From contig QANZ01054338.1 of the NCBI GenBank assembly GCA_003254925.1, forward strand, positions 12,992-76,991: a stretch of DNA of 64,000 nt, read 5' to 3'. Below the pieces are notes generated by a model that did not search any database, had not been told where the DNA came from, and saw nothing but the letters and a program-made list of their open reading frames with translations. Positions 21,589 to 32,929 of this stretch are shown here, piece after piece (within the stretch, counting starts at the first letter, position 1; the number at the start of each line of letters is the position of its first letter). The position numbers and the translations under genes were made by a program. This DNA is from Chamaecrista fasciculata (lineage: Eukaryota; Streptophyta; Magnoliopsida; Fabales; Fabaceae).

Positions 21589-24500
21589 GCACGTGTTGGG
21601 GGTTGATAAAACCATCTTTGTAACGCTCTCGAACCACATGACAATCGATTTCAATATGCTTGGTTCGTTCGTGGTAGACAGGGTTCGCGGCAATATGGAG
21701 AGCAGATTTATTATCGCACCAAAGGGGAATAGGAGTGATGGGGTTGATGCAGAAGTCGCGAAGAAGATAGGTGATCCAAAGAAGCTCGCATACAACGTTT
21801 GCCATACTGCGATACTCTGCTTCGCCTGCTTCGCAGGAAGAACGCGCAATGGTGCTCTATTTTTTTGTTTTCCATGAAATGGCGTTTGAGCCAAGAATGA
21901 TGCAGTAACTGGACAAAGAGCGTCGTGTTTGAGGGCAAGAGGCCCAATCACTATCACAATAGGCTTGAAGTTCAAAATTGGACGTTGAAGAATGAAAGAG
22001 ACCAAGTGATGATGTGCCTTTGAGGTATCGAACGACATGTCGAGCAGCATGAAGATGAGTTTCACGTGGCTCGTGAACGAACTGACTTAGCTGCTGGACG
22101 CTATATGTAATGTCAGGTCGAGTGAGGTTAAGATACAGTAAACGTCCAATCAAGCGGCGAAATTGCTCAGCATCCTGAAGTAGAGGAGAGTGTGGATCGA
22201 ACTTGGGACCCTTAGGAAGAGGCGTAACAATAGTAGCAGCCTCAGTAAGATTGGTGTCAGCAACAATGTCTAAGAGATATTTGCGTTGTGACAGATAGGT
22301 ACCTTGAGTGCTTCGTGCGATTTCTACGCCAAGAAAGTACTTGGCAAGTCCAAGGTCCTTAATACTAAAGACAGTATCCATATAAGTTTTGATCTTGGTG
22401 AGTTCAATCTCACAGGGACCAGTGAGAAGAATATCGTCGACATAAAAGATCAAGGCAATGAATCCGCGAGGACAGTCCATGGTGAAAAGACAGAAATCAT
22501 TGGGTGATTGAATGAATCCATATTGGAGAATCTTGGCAGTAAATTCAAGGTTCCACTCTCGTGAAGCCTGTTTAAGGCCATAAAGTGAACGCTTCAACTT
22601 GCAGACTTGGCCTGGAGCACCTTTAGTGTAGCCTTCAGGAAGATCTAAGTAAACATCCTCCTTCAAATAGCCATGAAGAAAAGCGTTGTTGATGTCAAGT
22701 TGATAAATAGGCCATTGCTTGCAAGTTGCCAAGGCAATGAAGACGCGAACTGTTACTACTTTGGCGACAGGTGAATAACTGTCAAAGAAATCGAGGCCTG
22801 CAACCTGATTATAGCCTTTGGCCACCAAACGGGCCTTGTAACGATCAAGAGAGCCATCTGCTTTATACTTGACTCGATAAACCCACTTGGTGCCAATTGT
22901 CTTCTTGCCAATAGGTAAAGAGGTAAGCTCCCATGTATCATTAGTTTCAAGAGCCTGCAATTCTTGTTGCATAGCAGATATCCATGCTGGATCTCTAATA
23001 GCTTGTTTGTAAGTATGAGGCTCATGGATCTTGGAAACGTTAGCAACAAAAGCAGTATATGTAGGTGAAAAATCAGAAATAGCAGAATGATGAATAGAGA
23101 CATTACAATAATAATCATCTAAATATTTTGGGGGGTGTTTGGGACTAGTACTAACTCTTGGTGGAGGGATAGAAGAGGAAGTAGGGGCAGGGGAAGGTGA
23201 AATAGAAGCAGGAAGAGAAGAAGTGTGACTAAGAGAGGGAGAGGGAGAGGAAGAAGAAGTGAGTTCAAGAGATGAAGAAATAGGTGAGCTGTCAAAAGGT
23301 GTATCAAATGAAACAAGGGGTAATGCAGGATGCTGAGAAGTTAAATATGCAGTATCTGATGCAAAAGGGAAAGAATCTTCATAAAATTTAACATCTCGAG
23401 AAATGTGTAATTTTTTTGTTTGTAAATTATAAACCTTATATGCTTTTTGTCCTGCTGCAAAGCCAACAAACACACACTTATGGGAACGAGGATCAAACTT
23501 GTCTTTATGGGGTGAAGTGTTGGTGATGTAACAAAGGCTACCAAATACCCTTAATCTGGTATAGTTAGGAGAATGATGATATAAAAGCTCAAAAGGAGTC
23601 TTCCAATCAAGGATGGGAGTGGGCGTTCTATTAATGAGATATGTGGTAGTGAGGATAGACTCTCCCCAAAATTGTTTTGGAAGTTTAGAATGGAAAAGAA
23701 GATTGCGAGAAGTAGCTAACAAATGCTTGTGTTTGCGCTCTACAACTCCATTTTGTTGGGGAGTGTAGGCACAAGATGTTTGGTGAATGATGCCTAACTT
23801 AGAAAAAAAAAAACTTTGACATTCATGATTAAGAAATTCAGTTCCATTATCATAACACACAATTTTAACTGATTTATCATGTTGTTTTTGAATCTGGGTG
23901 ATGAATGCAGTGAGTGTAGCAGGAACTTGTGATTTGTACTTGAGTAAGAAGGTCCAAGTAACTCTACTGTGATCATCAACAATTGTAAGAACATAATGGG
24001 CATTATTTAGGGTGGGAATTTTATAGGGACCCCACAAGTCAGTATGTAATAAATCTAGAATGTGATCTGCTCGAGTATGACTAGTAGGAAAAGGTAACCT
24101 AGATTGTTTTGCCAAATGACAAGCATCACAAATAGGAAGAGAGTGAGATGTATTAATTGAAGAAATATGTTTCATAACATTGGAGGGACAGTGACCAAGG
24201 CGTTGGTGCCAAAGAAAGGGAGTATGTTCATTGCTATGCAAAGCATTACAGAAAGCAATTGGACTAGAAGTATGTAAAAATTTATTTATTACATCATTTC
24301 TAAAGGATGCAGAACTTAAAATATAAAGATTCCCTTTCACACCAGCAACAGCAATGATCCTATTACTCTCCAGGTCCTGCATGACACAGCAATGAGGATG
24401 AAATGTGAGTCTAATATCAGTTTCATTAAGTAATTTATTGACTGAGATAAGATTGAATCGAAATTCTGGTATAAATAAGACTTTATTGAGAAAAATTCTT

Positions 24501-25115
24501 GAATGTAAAATGGCAGTGCCATGTTTGGAAATGGTTTTGACAGCAGAATCAGGTAAATGAACTCTGATAGAGGGAATTAAGGGTTGGATATTTTGCAGTA
24601 AAGAGGCATTAAAACACATATGGGAGGATGCTCCCAGATCCAATATCCATGAGTCTGAACTTAAAAAGAAACTAGAAGAAAACACAGTGCTACCTGCAAA
24701 GTCAAGGGTATTAACATAGCTAGCATGTTCTTCAGGGGCTTTGCCACGCATGTACTTCCCTATCTCTTGCTTAAAAAGAGTAGAGAACATAGCAGCCAGT
24801 GCATCATTGTTGGAATCAGTACTACCACAGGAAGTATCAGGCACAATGTCAGCGGAAGAATCATGAACAAAATTAGCAACTACCTTCTTACCAGAACCTG
24901 ATTTCTTAGCCTCTTTGTAGTCATTATACCACTCAGGATACCCATGAAGCTTAAAACAAGCTTCCTTAGTGTGGCCATCCATGCCACAATGATCACAATG
25001 GCGATCAGATTTCTTGCAAGGATCACGTATCTTAGAGTTAAACTTAGAATTATCAGGTTTAGCAGTAGTAGATTTTGCAAACAAAGCACTAACATCAGTA
25101 GAGGATGGTGTAGGA
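21589..25115 (-). pseudogene. Ale-like copia Pol (protease, integrase, RT, RNase H)
   Basis: The open frame continues from Gag after the solo LTR at 25116-27168. A zinc knuckle CDHCGMDGHTKEAC followed by FKLHGYPEW is typical of this lineage. The protease motif reads WILDLGASSHM, with Leu where Ser is usual beside the catalytic Asp. Integrase shows HQRLGHCPSN, HTDLWGPYK, CYDNGTEF and GVVERKH. RT has the catalytic YVDD (plus about 22436-22447). RNase H follows. After NAISWKTKK an in-frame TAG (about 21857) interrupts RNase H; reading continues in the same frame to HVPS, where the solo LTR at 19492-21583 splits off the last codons (continuing about 19486-19390). So the damage is one nonsense codon plus two insertions. 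Confidence 0.88.
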
Positions 25116-27168
25116 TGTTGGGAATCCTAGGCGCCTAAGGCAGCGGAAGCAAAATTAAAATTAAATTAAATAAAACGCCTAGGTCCTATGATTCCCGAAC
25201 GGATCCGCTAGTAGAATTTAAAACTTTTGGTTAGTGTTATACCTCAGAGTTTCAAAACGCAGGTTGTACGGGGCGAGTTCCACGGATCCACTCCCAGAGT
25301 TCTCCCTCTGCCAGTAATCCACACAGACAGTTTCTTTGACCACCGAGGTGCTAGCCTCCAAATTCTTTTCTCAAAAGAATTTCTGGGACCAATCTGCAGA
25401 CCTCTGAATTTCAAGAACTCCTTCTTGATAATTCAGACTTTGGAGGTGGCGCTAGAAGAATCCCCCCACAAGAACTCCTTCTTGCCTATTCTTCTCTCAA
25501 ACCCCTAATTTTAGAGCTAAAGTCGAAATTCCCTAACTCTTAGAGAAAGTCGACTTTCTCTATGTGTGTGTGCAAAGGATTATTTTCTCTCTCTAACTCT
25601 TAGGAGGAAAATGAAACTAGGGTTTCACACTTATGTCTGCATATCTTGGGCAAGTCGACTTGCCCCCTTTATATAGGGAGAAATTTTGGTGATTTAATAA
25701 TTCCTAAAATAAAGATATTCTGATAATATAATTATTTTAGGCCTTGAATTTATAATTATAATATTACCTTAATATTATATTTAAATTCAAAATGCAATCT
25801 TGGAGAATCAAATTGAGAGATCAAATCTCCCAATGGGACCCACCAAGATGGCGCCTATCCCCCTTTAATTATCCTTGGAATTTAATTAATCAAAAACCTC
25901 TAATTTTTGATTCACCAAAGATATTAAAAGATACTCACCAAATCTTTTGAATTTCAAATCTCCATTTGAATTTCAAATATTATTTGAATTAAATAAAACA
26001 TTTTTATTTAACCCAAATAATTCCCAAGAGGCGCCACCCTCTCCTATTTATTAGGAATTTTATAATTCAATAATTTCCTAACTCTTAGGAACATTATCCA
26101 GAATTATTTTCCTAATATTTAAATTGCCTATAATTAATCTCATTAATTATATTCAATTATTAATATTTAAATTTGTCCCACAAATCTAAATATGTCATCT
26201 GTAGATTAATTAAGACCAGACCTAATGTCCCAGACATTTCCTCTGTGTCTTAAATCGTGTCACTCGCGTGACCCACGAATTAACCCTAATTCGTGTCCCT
26301 CTCGAATGGTGATCAGATCCTGCCCGTGTGTGACCCAGCAGGCCCCACGCAATAATGGCAGTAGGGCATCCCCATGACCTACAAGTTGTGAGCGGACTCT
26401 AGCAAGCCATCACAACTACCCAAAATCCGTGAGTGATCGTTCGGTAACCGGAAGAACGACTTAACCTCAGTACCTCCGTGTACGTGATCCGTTTGTCCTA
26501 CGATATCTTGGTCATGGACTAGGCACAGGTATGTCATCCATAATCCAAACCTCAACTTTCTCGATTCCTTGAGTAAGTCCCAATTCCCGCGTGGCCACGC
26601 ATTTTCCTGGACAGACTCATCGAGGGCGCCAGTTAGATATCTCTCAAATTAATGAGGGACAAAATCCCATTTTGGCCAATCCACATCCCACTGCAGAGCA
26701 ATCAACCAGTCCCGTACTCAGCCCGTATAACTACCCTGTTACGGGCAGCGTTAGACTAAGCCAAAGACTGACAACTGCAACGCTGGAATAGTCATTGACC
26801 TCAGGTCAAAGGCATCGCTACAGGCGTACTAGGAGAGACTAGCTGATGACTAAACCCATGCAGGACTCTCCGGGTCAGTCCAGCAATTCGTAACCACCTT
26901 ACGTAATTGCACCATGACTCTCGTCCCAGCATCTAGTGCGTGCATCTCATGCACCGAGGTCATGCTGGTCTTAGTTCATTTTTGCTCCCACAAAAATAAT
27001 CGACCAGGGACAAGTTTAGATTAATTATCTCATAATTAATCATGGACGTTATCATAGTAAACATGCAAATGATATGACAACACATTAATTTATCTTCCAT
27101 AAATTAATAATATGTTCACAACATATTTATCAAATAAAATGATTGGCCCTAGGGCACAATCTCCAACA
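25116..27168 (-). mobile_element. Solo LTR of an Angela-like copia family (subfamily B)
   Basis: 2053 bp, TGTTGG...CCAACA ends, perfect TAGGA TSD (25111-25115, 27169-27173). It sits between Gag and the zinc knuckle of the Ale-like element. It is very close to the 3' LTR at 60158-62159: the 201-bp stretch 26591-26791 is identical to the reverse complement of 60535-60735, implying recent activity of this subfamily. Confidence 0.94.
25668..25677 (-). promoter_or_regulatory. TATA box in the Angela-like solo LTR
   Basis: On the minus strand the LTR reads CCCTATATAAAGGGGG just before the CAAGTCGACTTG palindrome. This is a canonical TATA box at the expected U3/R position. The equivalent in the copy at 60158-62159 is TATTTAAATG (61611), a weaker version. 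Confidence 0.6.
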
Positions 27169-27173
27169 TAGGA

Positions 27174-27895
27174 GTGAAAGAGAGGCTTACATTCTTCTGG
27201 CTTTCGACAGATGCTACCATAGAAAAAGCCTTGCTAACCTTAGGAAGAGGATCGAGACTCAGAATTTTACTCCGAACAACATCAAATTCTGGGTTTAGAC
27301 CCATAAGAAATTGAAGCAAACGTGTCCAAGCAATAATATCTTTCATCTTTTGAGTCATACCACAAACGCAGTTAGTGCAGCGACAAGCAGGAATAGGAAT
27401 CAATCTATCCATTTCATCCCATGCTCTATGAAGCTTACTATAATAGTTAGTGACAGAATCATTACCCTGCTGAACAGAGGAAATTTGGCGTTGAATCTGG
27501 TACAATTGTGGACTGGTGCTCATGCCATAGCGCTCTTCGATCTCATCCCAGAGGCGTTTAGCAGTTGCACAGTAAATCAAGGTGTCTGCAATGTCTTTGG
27601 TGATGGAGTTCATAACCCAAGACTTAATCATCGAATCTACACACTTCCATTTACGAAAACGTTCAGCATCAGTAGGAACATCCAAAGACCCATCGATAAA
27701 TCCGACTTTGTCTTTGGCTTCAAGAGCGGTGTGAACGGCGATGCTCCAAGTAAGAAAGTTAGAACCGGTGAGATGCGTGCTGACAAGATGCATTCCCGGA
27801 TGATCAGAATTCTGTAAGAGGAATGGACCATCATCCATTTTCTGGACAACAGTTCCCTTACTCTGAGCAGTAGAATCGCTCGGAGAACCTTCCAT
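27174..27895 (-). CDS. Ale-like copia Gag, N-terminal part
   Basis: It starts at ATG 27895 (MEGSPSDSTAQSK), about 55 bases inside the primer site. The Retrotran_gag-type region HPGMHLVSTHLTGSNFLTW through WDEIEERYG and the C-terminal half (SVQQGNDSVTNYYSKLHRAW, LLQFLMGLNPEFDVVRSKIL) are intact. The frame is then cut by the solo LTR at 25116-27168; the zinc knuckle lies on the other side of it. Confidence 0.85.
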
Positions 27896-27948
27896 TTTGG
27901 CTTGCAATCAAAGGGTAAGAAAACAGAGCAAAGTAGGGTATCGTGTTT

Positions 27949-27960
27949 GCTCTGATACCA
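27949..27960 (-). other. Primer-binding site of the Ale-like element
   Basis: Plus-strand GCTCTGATACCA, minus TGGTATCAGAGC, directly adjoining the LTR end TGCA. Confidence 0.9.
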
Positions 27961-28176
27961 TGCACAAAATTGCAAGTAAAATGGAATGAATTGAATATCA
28001 CAATTGAAGGTTACATATATACACGAGCTAAGAGCAATACAGCCCATGTGACTATCATGCAGAAAGAATAACAAACTGTACAGCTCAGCCAAATCTAACA
28101 AATATCCCTAACGGTCTGAGTGTGACTAATATTTACAATAAAAATAAAGAATATAAAATGGAGAAATATCTGTATA
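27961..28176 (-). repeat. 5' LTR of the Ale-like element
   Basis: 216 bp, partner of 19162-19377. It ends TGTATA where the partner ends TGTACA, so the terminal dinucleotide of this copy has mutated. Confidence 0.92.
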
Positions 28177-28181
28177 GTCCT

Positions 28182-28623
28182 ATCTGTCAATTTTGGTCTC
28201 TTATTTCTTAGTTAGATTGTAAATTAGCCCATTACTTTTTATATTTTTTGTTTCATATCTCTGCAAAAAATTTCACTCTTAGTTCTACTCTCATTTCTGT
28301 TTGCCAATGACCATTAATTCTCATGTGGTATGCTGAGTCGTAACAGTGAGAATATATATAAGGTATGATTCCAATTTCCTGCATGAAAAATTGATATTGT
28401 TTGGTATAAAAAAATCATTTTGAATAAAAAAAACCCAAATATATAGTATATGCTTCAAATTTGATATTGTTTGATGGATATTAAAGTAGGTTGACAAGCT
28501 ACCGACTTATTTTTTCATGCACAATGAAGGTGTTATGAGGGTTCACATATTGCAAATCATAGAAAAAAAAAATTAAAGTTGCAATTTCAGTCTCATATCT
28601 TTAAAATAACTCTCAAATTTAGT
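28182..28623. other. AT-rich spacer with MITE remnants, no gene
   Basis: Phrases such as TTTTGGTCTCTTATTT and CATATCTCTGCAAAAAAT relate to the MULE-like MITEs at 32083 and 37775. This was originally continuous with the DNA left of 19157. Confidence 0.4.
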
Positions 28624-28631
28624 CTTATATT

Positions 28632-29234
28632 TAGAAGTGTTCAGCGGTTCGGGCCAACTCGTCAACCCGCTAAAACCAACCCAACTCGTATGTTTGAGTT
28701 GGTTTGGTTTAATTTGGTTTGAAAATTCCCAACCCGTAGTGGTTTGGGTTGGGCTGCGGGTTTTAGAATTCTGAGCCCGCTCAACCCAACCCAACCCGCG
28801 AACCTGCCATTTTTTTATTTTTTAATATATATATATAATATTAGTTAATATATTTATATAATATATATGACTCTTGAATTACTTTTTCCCCTTAACCTTA
28901 ACGTTGCATTAGTGACTTCACTTTCAATTAATTAAGTTTAACTTGTATACATTAATTTCAACTTCTTTAGATGAGCATATATGACTTTCAATCATATTAT
29001 TAATTCATGAATCATGATAATAAAACATTTTTCTTAATCAAAATTCAATAGGAAAAAGTTGAAAGATAAAAAAAAATTGTTTGCAAATTAGAATGGGCCA
29101 ACCCGCCAGCCCGTCCAACTCAACCCTCTGCTGTTTGGTTTGGTTTGGGCTGAGATATTTTTTTCTCAAAACCCGTCCTCACAAAATTCCAGCCCAAACC
29201 AACCCGCCCTAAACTCAACCCATGAACACCCCTA
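28632..29234. mobile_element. hAT-type MITE with GGGTTGGG subterminal repeats
   Basis: 603 bp, ends TAGAAGTGTTC and GAACACCCCTA (inverse TAGGGGTGTTC), with a perfect 8-bp TSD CTTATATT (28624-28631, 29235-29242). Both ends are rich in AACCCAACCC/GGGTTGGG words and the centre is AT-rich. No transposase frame, so non-autonomous. Same family style as 44653-45283. Confidence 0.88.
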
Positions 29235-29249
29235 CTTATATTTTTTAAA

Positions 29250-30266
29250 GGCCAAAGTCCTATTTTGGTCCCCCAGTTATGCTCTTTGTTCCAAATAGGT
29301 CNCTCTCTCTCTCTCTCCCCCCGCAATGAAAACGACTCTGATCTCCGCTGCTTACGACCCAGCTCACAACCAACTTGCCTCGCTGGAAATACTGCACAGA
29401 AACCGCCGCCTACCGTCGCCGATCAAGTCTGTCCAGGTCCCGCCGCAAACCGTCGTCGAATGTGCTACAAACCCAGAAAAAAAACTCGTCGGCAATATCA
29501 AGAACTCCGATAAATCTTCCCAGAAAACGCCGCTCTCCGCCGCCCTCTGTCGATCAACGCCGGCGACGAGCTCCTCCGCGAAAACCGTCAAGCTCCGATC
29601 AAGAATCACGAGCTCACGAACAGACTCCGAAAACTCCGCGAATCTGGCCAGAAAACCGCCGATCTCCGCCGAATTGTTGTCCTTCGTTGATGAACCGACG
29701 AGTTCCGATCATCGCCGTCGTCGGACAAGTCTAACGTGACGGCGGAGTAGGGTTCCTGTTTGGCTTGGAAATTGAGGAGAGTGGAGGAGGGTGCGGTGGT
29801 GGTGGTGTTGGGGAATAAGGAACNNNNNNNNNNNNNNNNNNNNNNNNNNNNNNNNNNNNNNNNNNNNNNNNNNNNNNNNNNNNNNNNNNNNNNNNNNNNN
29901 NNNNNNNNNNNNNNNNNNNNNNNNNNNNNNNNNNNNNNNNNNNNNNNNNNNNNNNNNNNNNNNNNGAGAGAGAGAGAGATTTATTTTGTGTTTTTGGGTA
30001 AATTCACTTAAAATCTTAATTTACTTCATTTTCTTATGTTTTGATCCTATTATAAAAAGAAAAGGACCTTAATATAAGAAAATAAAACTTTTGGGGATGA
30101 AAGTTTATTTTTCCTCTTTTTTTAACGGAAAAATGGATGGAAAACGTTAGAGGGACCAACTTTTTCAAGTTTTGCATAACTGGGGGACCAATATGGAACA
30201 AAAAATAATCGGGGGACCTATTTGGAACAAGGAGCATAACTGGGGGACCAAAATAAGACTTTGGCC
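29250..30266. mobile_element. MULE-type TIR element carrying a GC-rich captured-looking segment
   Basis: Ends GGCCAAAGTCCTATTTTGGT and (inverse) GGCCAAAGTCTTATTTTGGT; the TIR extends about 55 bp with few mismatches. Perfect 9-bp TSD TTTTTTAAA (29241-29249, 30267-30275). Inside, 29325-29745 is GC-rich and resembles the leader at 13211-14155; it is flanked by CT/GA microsatellites and a 142-N gap (29824-29965). No transposase seen. The cargo recalls Pack-MULEs, but the source gene is not identifiable. Confidence 0.85.
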
Positions 30267-30275
30267 TTTTTTAAA

Positions 30276-31249
30276 AGAATTTCAAATTTGGTCCCACATC
30301 TTTAAAATAACTGTCAAAATTGGCCCTTCTTCATCTTTATCAAGGCGGATTAAATTTGTCCTACATGTTTTGTACCATTTTTTGAAGGTTGGAGAAGAGA
30401 GGGATAACAACGTCGAACCAAGCCTTAGGTTAAAGACCTTGGTATTTTTATTCAAAATGGTCCTTTTTATGTCAAATGACATCAATTTTCCATGTAGGGA
30501 TAAATAGCATCCTCAGTTCCTCACTACTCCAACTCAACCAGTCACATCAGCATTAAGTCGTTAACGATGATAAGCAAACAAAAAGGGTTTGGATCCTCTA
30601 GAGTTCCTTTCCATGCATTTCTTGTGGAGTTAGTGAAAAAATATGATTTCCATGAAATAAAAATATATAAAAACTATACAGGGGTGAAATTAACGTTAAT
30701 TTTTTTTACAAAGGTATAGGATAAAAATATAAAATAATAATAATAATGAACTTATTTATTAGTAACCTGATTAAAAGATTAAAAACCAAAATTGCACTTT
30801 GTCCTTATATTAAAACACTTTTTGGATCTAATTAGAAAGCTCAACATATGGCCGGCGTTGTGAAAGGATGGACCATTGGGAAATTAATTAAAATATATAC
30901 TGGCAGCACCAAATAAAAGCCCCTTCACATTACGGAAACTCTCATGTTATATATATATAGAGAGAGAGAGAGAGTTATACAACATGCATGCATCTAACAT
31001 GTGAATTGAGTCCATTTACCCACAAGAAATAATTAAGTGGACGGTTGCTAAAAATTAGTCCAGAAATTATGAGTTACAGCATAGATTGATCTTGCATTTA
31101 GTATATGGATTTAAAAATTAGTCCTACAAGTGTTGTATTCCAGGGAGTATAACTTAATCTCATGAAATATCTATTTTTTAATTTCACTCTAAGAAATGAG
31201 ATTAGTCTAATCTCATGGGATTCTCATAGGATGAGATTATTTTAGTCCA
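30276..31249. other. Intergenic, no gene; distal 5' flank of the broken X8 copy
   Basis: Contains a fragment of the foldback MITE (30592-30640) and the phrase GTGAAAGGATGGACCATT (30862-30879), which also occurs 5' of the intact X8 gene at about 38420-38440. This suggests the tandem duplication unit reached at least this far. Confidence 0.45.
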
Positions 31250-31954
31250 CTCAAATCACTATATTACACACGAAATTAAAGCAAATCAGTTAGTTCAGTT
31301 ATTACACATGCAAATTAAACCCCATTTCACACAAAACCACATGTACTAACTTTTCTACTCTAGTCATTGCTAGATTTAGATTAGTGGGATGAATCTAAAT
31401 CGTACCTGAGATTGAGCTGAAATCCATCGGAAGCTTATTGTACTGTTTAGTCCCTGGAATGCTGGAGAAAGTTACAACCTGCTGAGCTAACTGATTTGAG
31501 GCACACTAACCTCCACCACCATACCCACATATTTATAGTGAAAAGGGTTTATTAAAATATTAAATATAAATATGAGAGGTGGTATAAGGTGACACTATAC
31601 TATCAATAGGATAGGACACTGATAATTCAAGTTAGTCTCGCAGGTTGGGCCCTTTCCCTGTATGAGTTAAGAGTCAGACTGACCTATCACAAAATGACTC
31701 TATTACACCCACAAGTGAAATATAGCCGGATCCAATAATTAGACAGTACTTCAAACATAAATTGGTGACTTAATATACATCCAAAAAATATATATTTAAA
31801 ATTAACTCTTGTGATTAATGCTAATCCACAATTAGGATTATTTGATAGAAATAATCCAACAGTCATGAATTGAGGAGATGGATGAAGGTGGGTGATCGAG
31901 CTTACTTGAGCGGCCAGTGATAATGGCCAAGCGAAGCTAATTAATCAGAACCAT
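31250..31954 (-). pseudogene. X8-domain gene relic: exon 1 and part of intron 1
   Basis: Exon 1 (31906-31954) keeps the ATG at 31954 and the 3' end GGCCGCTCA followed by the donor GTAAGC, but codes MVLIN then stop. The intron-1 words CAAATCAGTTAGTTCAG and AAATTAAACCCCATTTCAC (31280-31330) match the other copies. The intron is split by an insertion at 31342-31861, and exons 2-4 are missing. Confidence 0.75.
31342..31861 (-). mobile_element. LTR-like insertion in the X8 relic (possible solo LTR)
   Basis: 520 bp, absent from the same intron in the copy at 17652-18910. On the minus strand it begins TGTTGGATTATTTC and ends AGTTAGTACA, giving TG...CA ends. The 5-bp flanks (CCACA, GTCAT) do not match, so solo-LTR status is tentative. 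Confidence 0.5.
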
Positions 31955-32082
31955 GATTAATTATTAATTATTGGTGAAGCTAATTAATCAGAAAGAGAAG
32001 ATAAGGCGAGTGTATATATATTGGCCAAAAAAAAAAGGCGAGCCGCGAGTGTATATATATGTGCGCGGTGATTTTTTATTTT

Positions 32083-32450
32083 GTTCAAAGTGTAAATTTG
32101 ATCCCATATCTTTTTTTGAGTTTCTAATTTGGTCCTATATCTTTTTTTGTTGCAGTTTTGGTCTCATATCTTTGGATCAGTTCCCAATTCAATCTCATCT
32201 TTTCTTGTTACAGATTAAGTTTCATATCTCTGAGTCAATTGCAGAATTGATTCTATATTTTTGGGTCGGGTGTAGAAGTCATCTCACATCTTTTCAAAAG
32301 GATCAACTAAAAGGTTGATCCTTACAAAGATATGAGACCAATTTGTAACTTGACCAAAAGATATAAGGCTAAATTAAGACATTTCGCAAAGATATGAGAC
32401 CAAAAGTACAACAATAAAAAAATATGCAAAATCAAATTTGCATTTTGACC
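32083..32450. mobile_element. MULE-type MITE
   Basis: 368 bp, ends GTTCAAAGTGTAAATTTGAT and (inverse) GGTCAAAATGCAAATTTGAT, with a perfect 9-bp TSD TTTTATTTT (32074-32082, 32451-32459). The interior is repeated CATATCTTT(G)/GATATGAGACC words. Absent from the otherwise matching flank at 14700-14790, which shows the empty site. Confidence 0.88.
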
Positions 32451-32929
32451 TTTTATTTTAATGTTGAGGCTAATTTTTTAAAAGGTTAAAAGCTCATTTT
32501 TGGTCCTCGGGGAATTCTGATTTTTTTTTTTCCATTCTGGACTAGAGAATCTAAAACACTTGAAAGCAATCTCTCATATCATGTTTGTTATGGCGTCGAC
32601 AACACACATGATTATTGTTTGTAGTGATAGCAAATTATACCTTTTTCCCTTTCTTCATAATTATAATTAAATGACCCATTTTTAATAAATCCTAATTACT
32701 TTAACATCTTTCTATCTTAAGCCAATCTACAAATCATTCTCTCCATAATCACGTGCTCTCCATAATGGGAGGAGGAATCATGAGAAGATTGTAGAGAAGA
32801 TATTACAATTGTATGGATGTCATTTCTCTCTTATTTGAGTTAAAAATCCTTTGTGCTCAATATATTACATAATGGAATATATGATTTAATTTATTATTTT
32901 TTCTTTACCTTTGTTTCAAAAAGAGTAAT

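Larger units (their letters stand above)
19162..28176 (-). mobile_element. Ty1/copia retrotransposon, Ale/Retrofit-like, carrying two inserted solo LTRs
   Basis: 216-bp LTRs (19162-19377, 27961-28176) differ at 6 positions. The TSD GTCCT is perfect (19157-19161 and 28177-28181). The primer site TGGTATCAGAGC (minus strand, 27949-27960) adjoins the 5' LTR, and a polypurine tract (GAGGGGGGC on the minus strand) adjoins the 3' LTR. After subtracting two Angela-family solo LTRs (2092 and 2053 bp), the element is about 4.9 kb, normal for this lineage. It landed in the 5' flank of the broken X8 gene copy. Confidence 0.95.

Noticed and set aside
26591..26791. A 66-codon frame repeated exactly at 60535-60735
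   Set aside because: It lies inside LTRs on the strand opposite to transcription and reflects LTR identity, not a conserved peptide.
31971..32318. 115-codon frame
   Set aside because: Lies across a MITE with defined TIR and TSD; low-complexity Phe/Ser/Ile composition.
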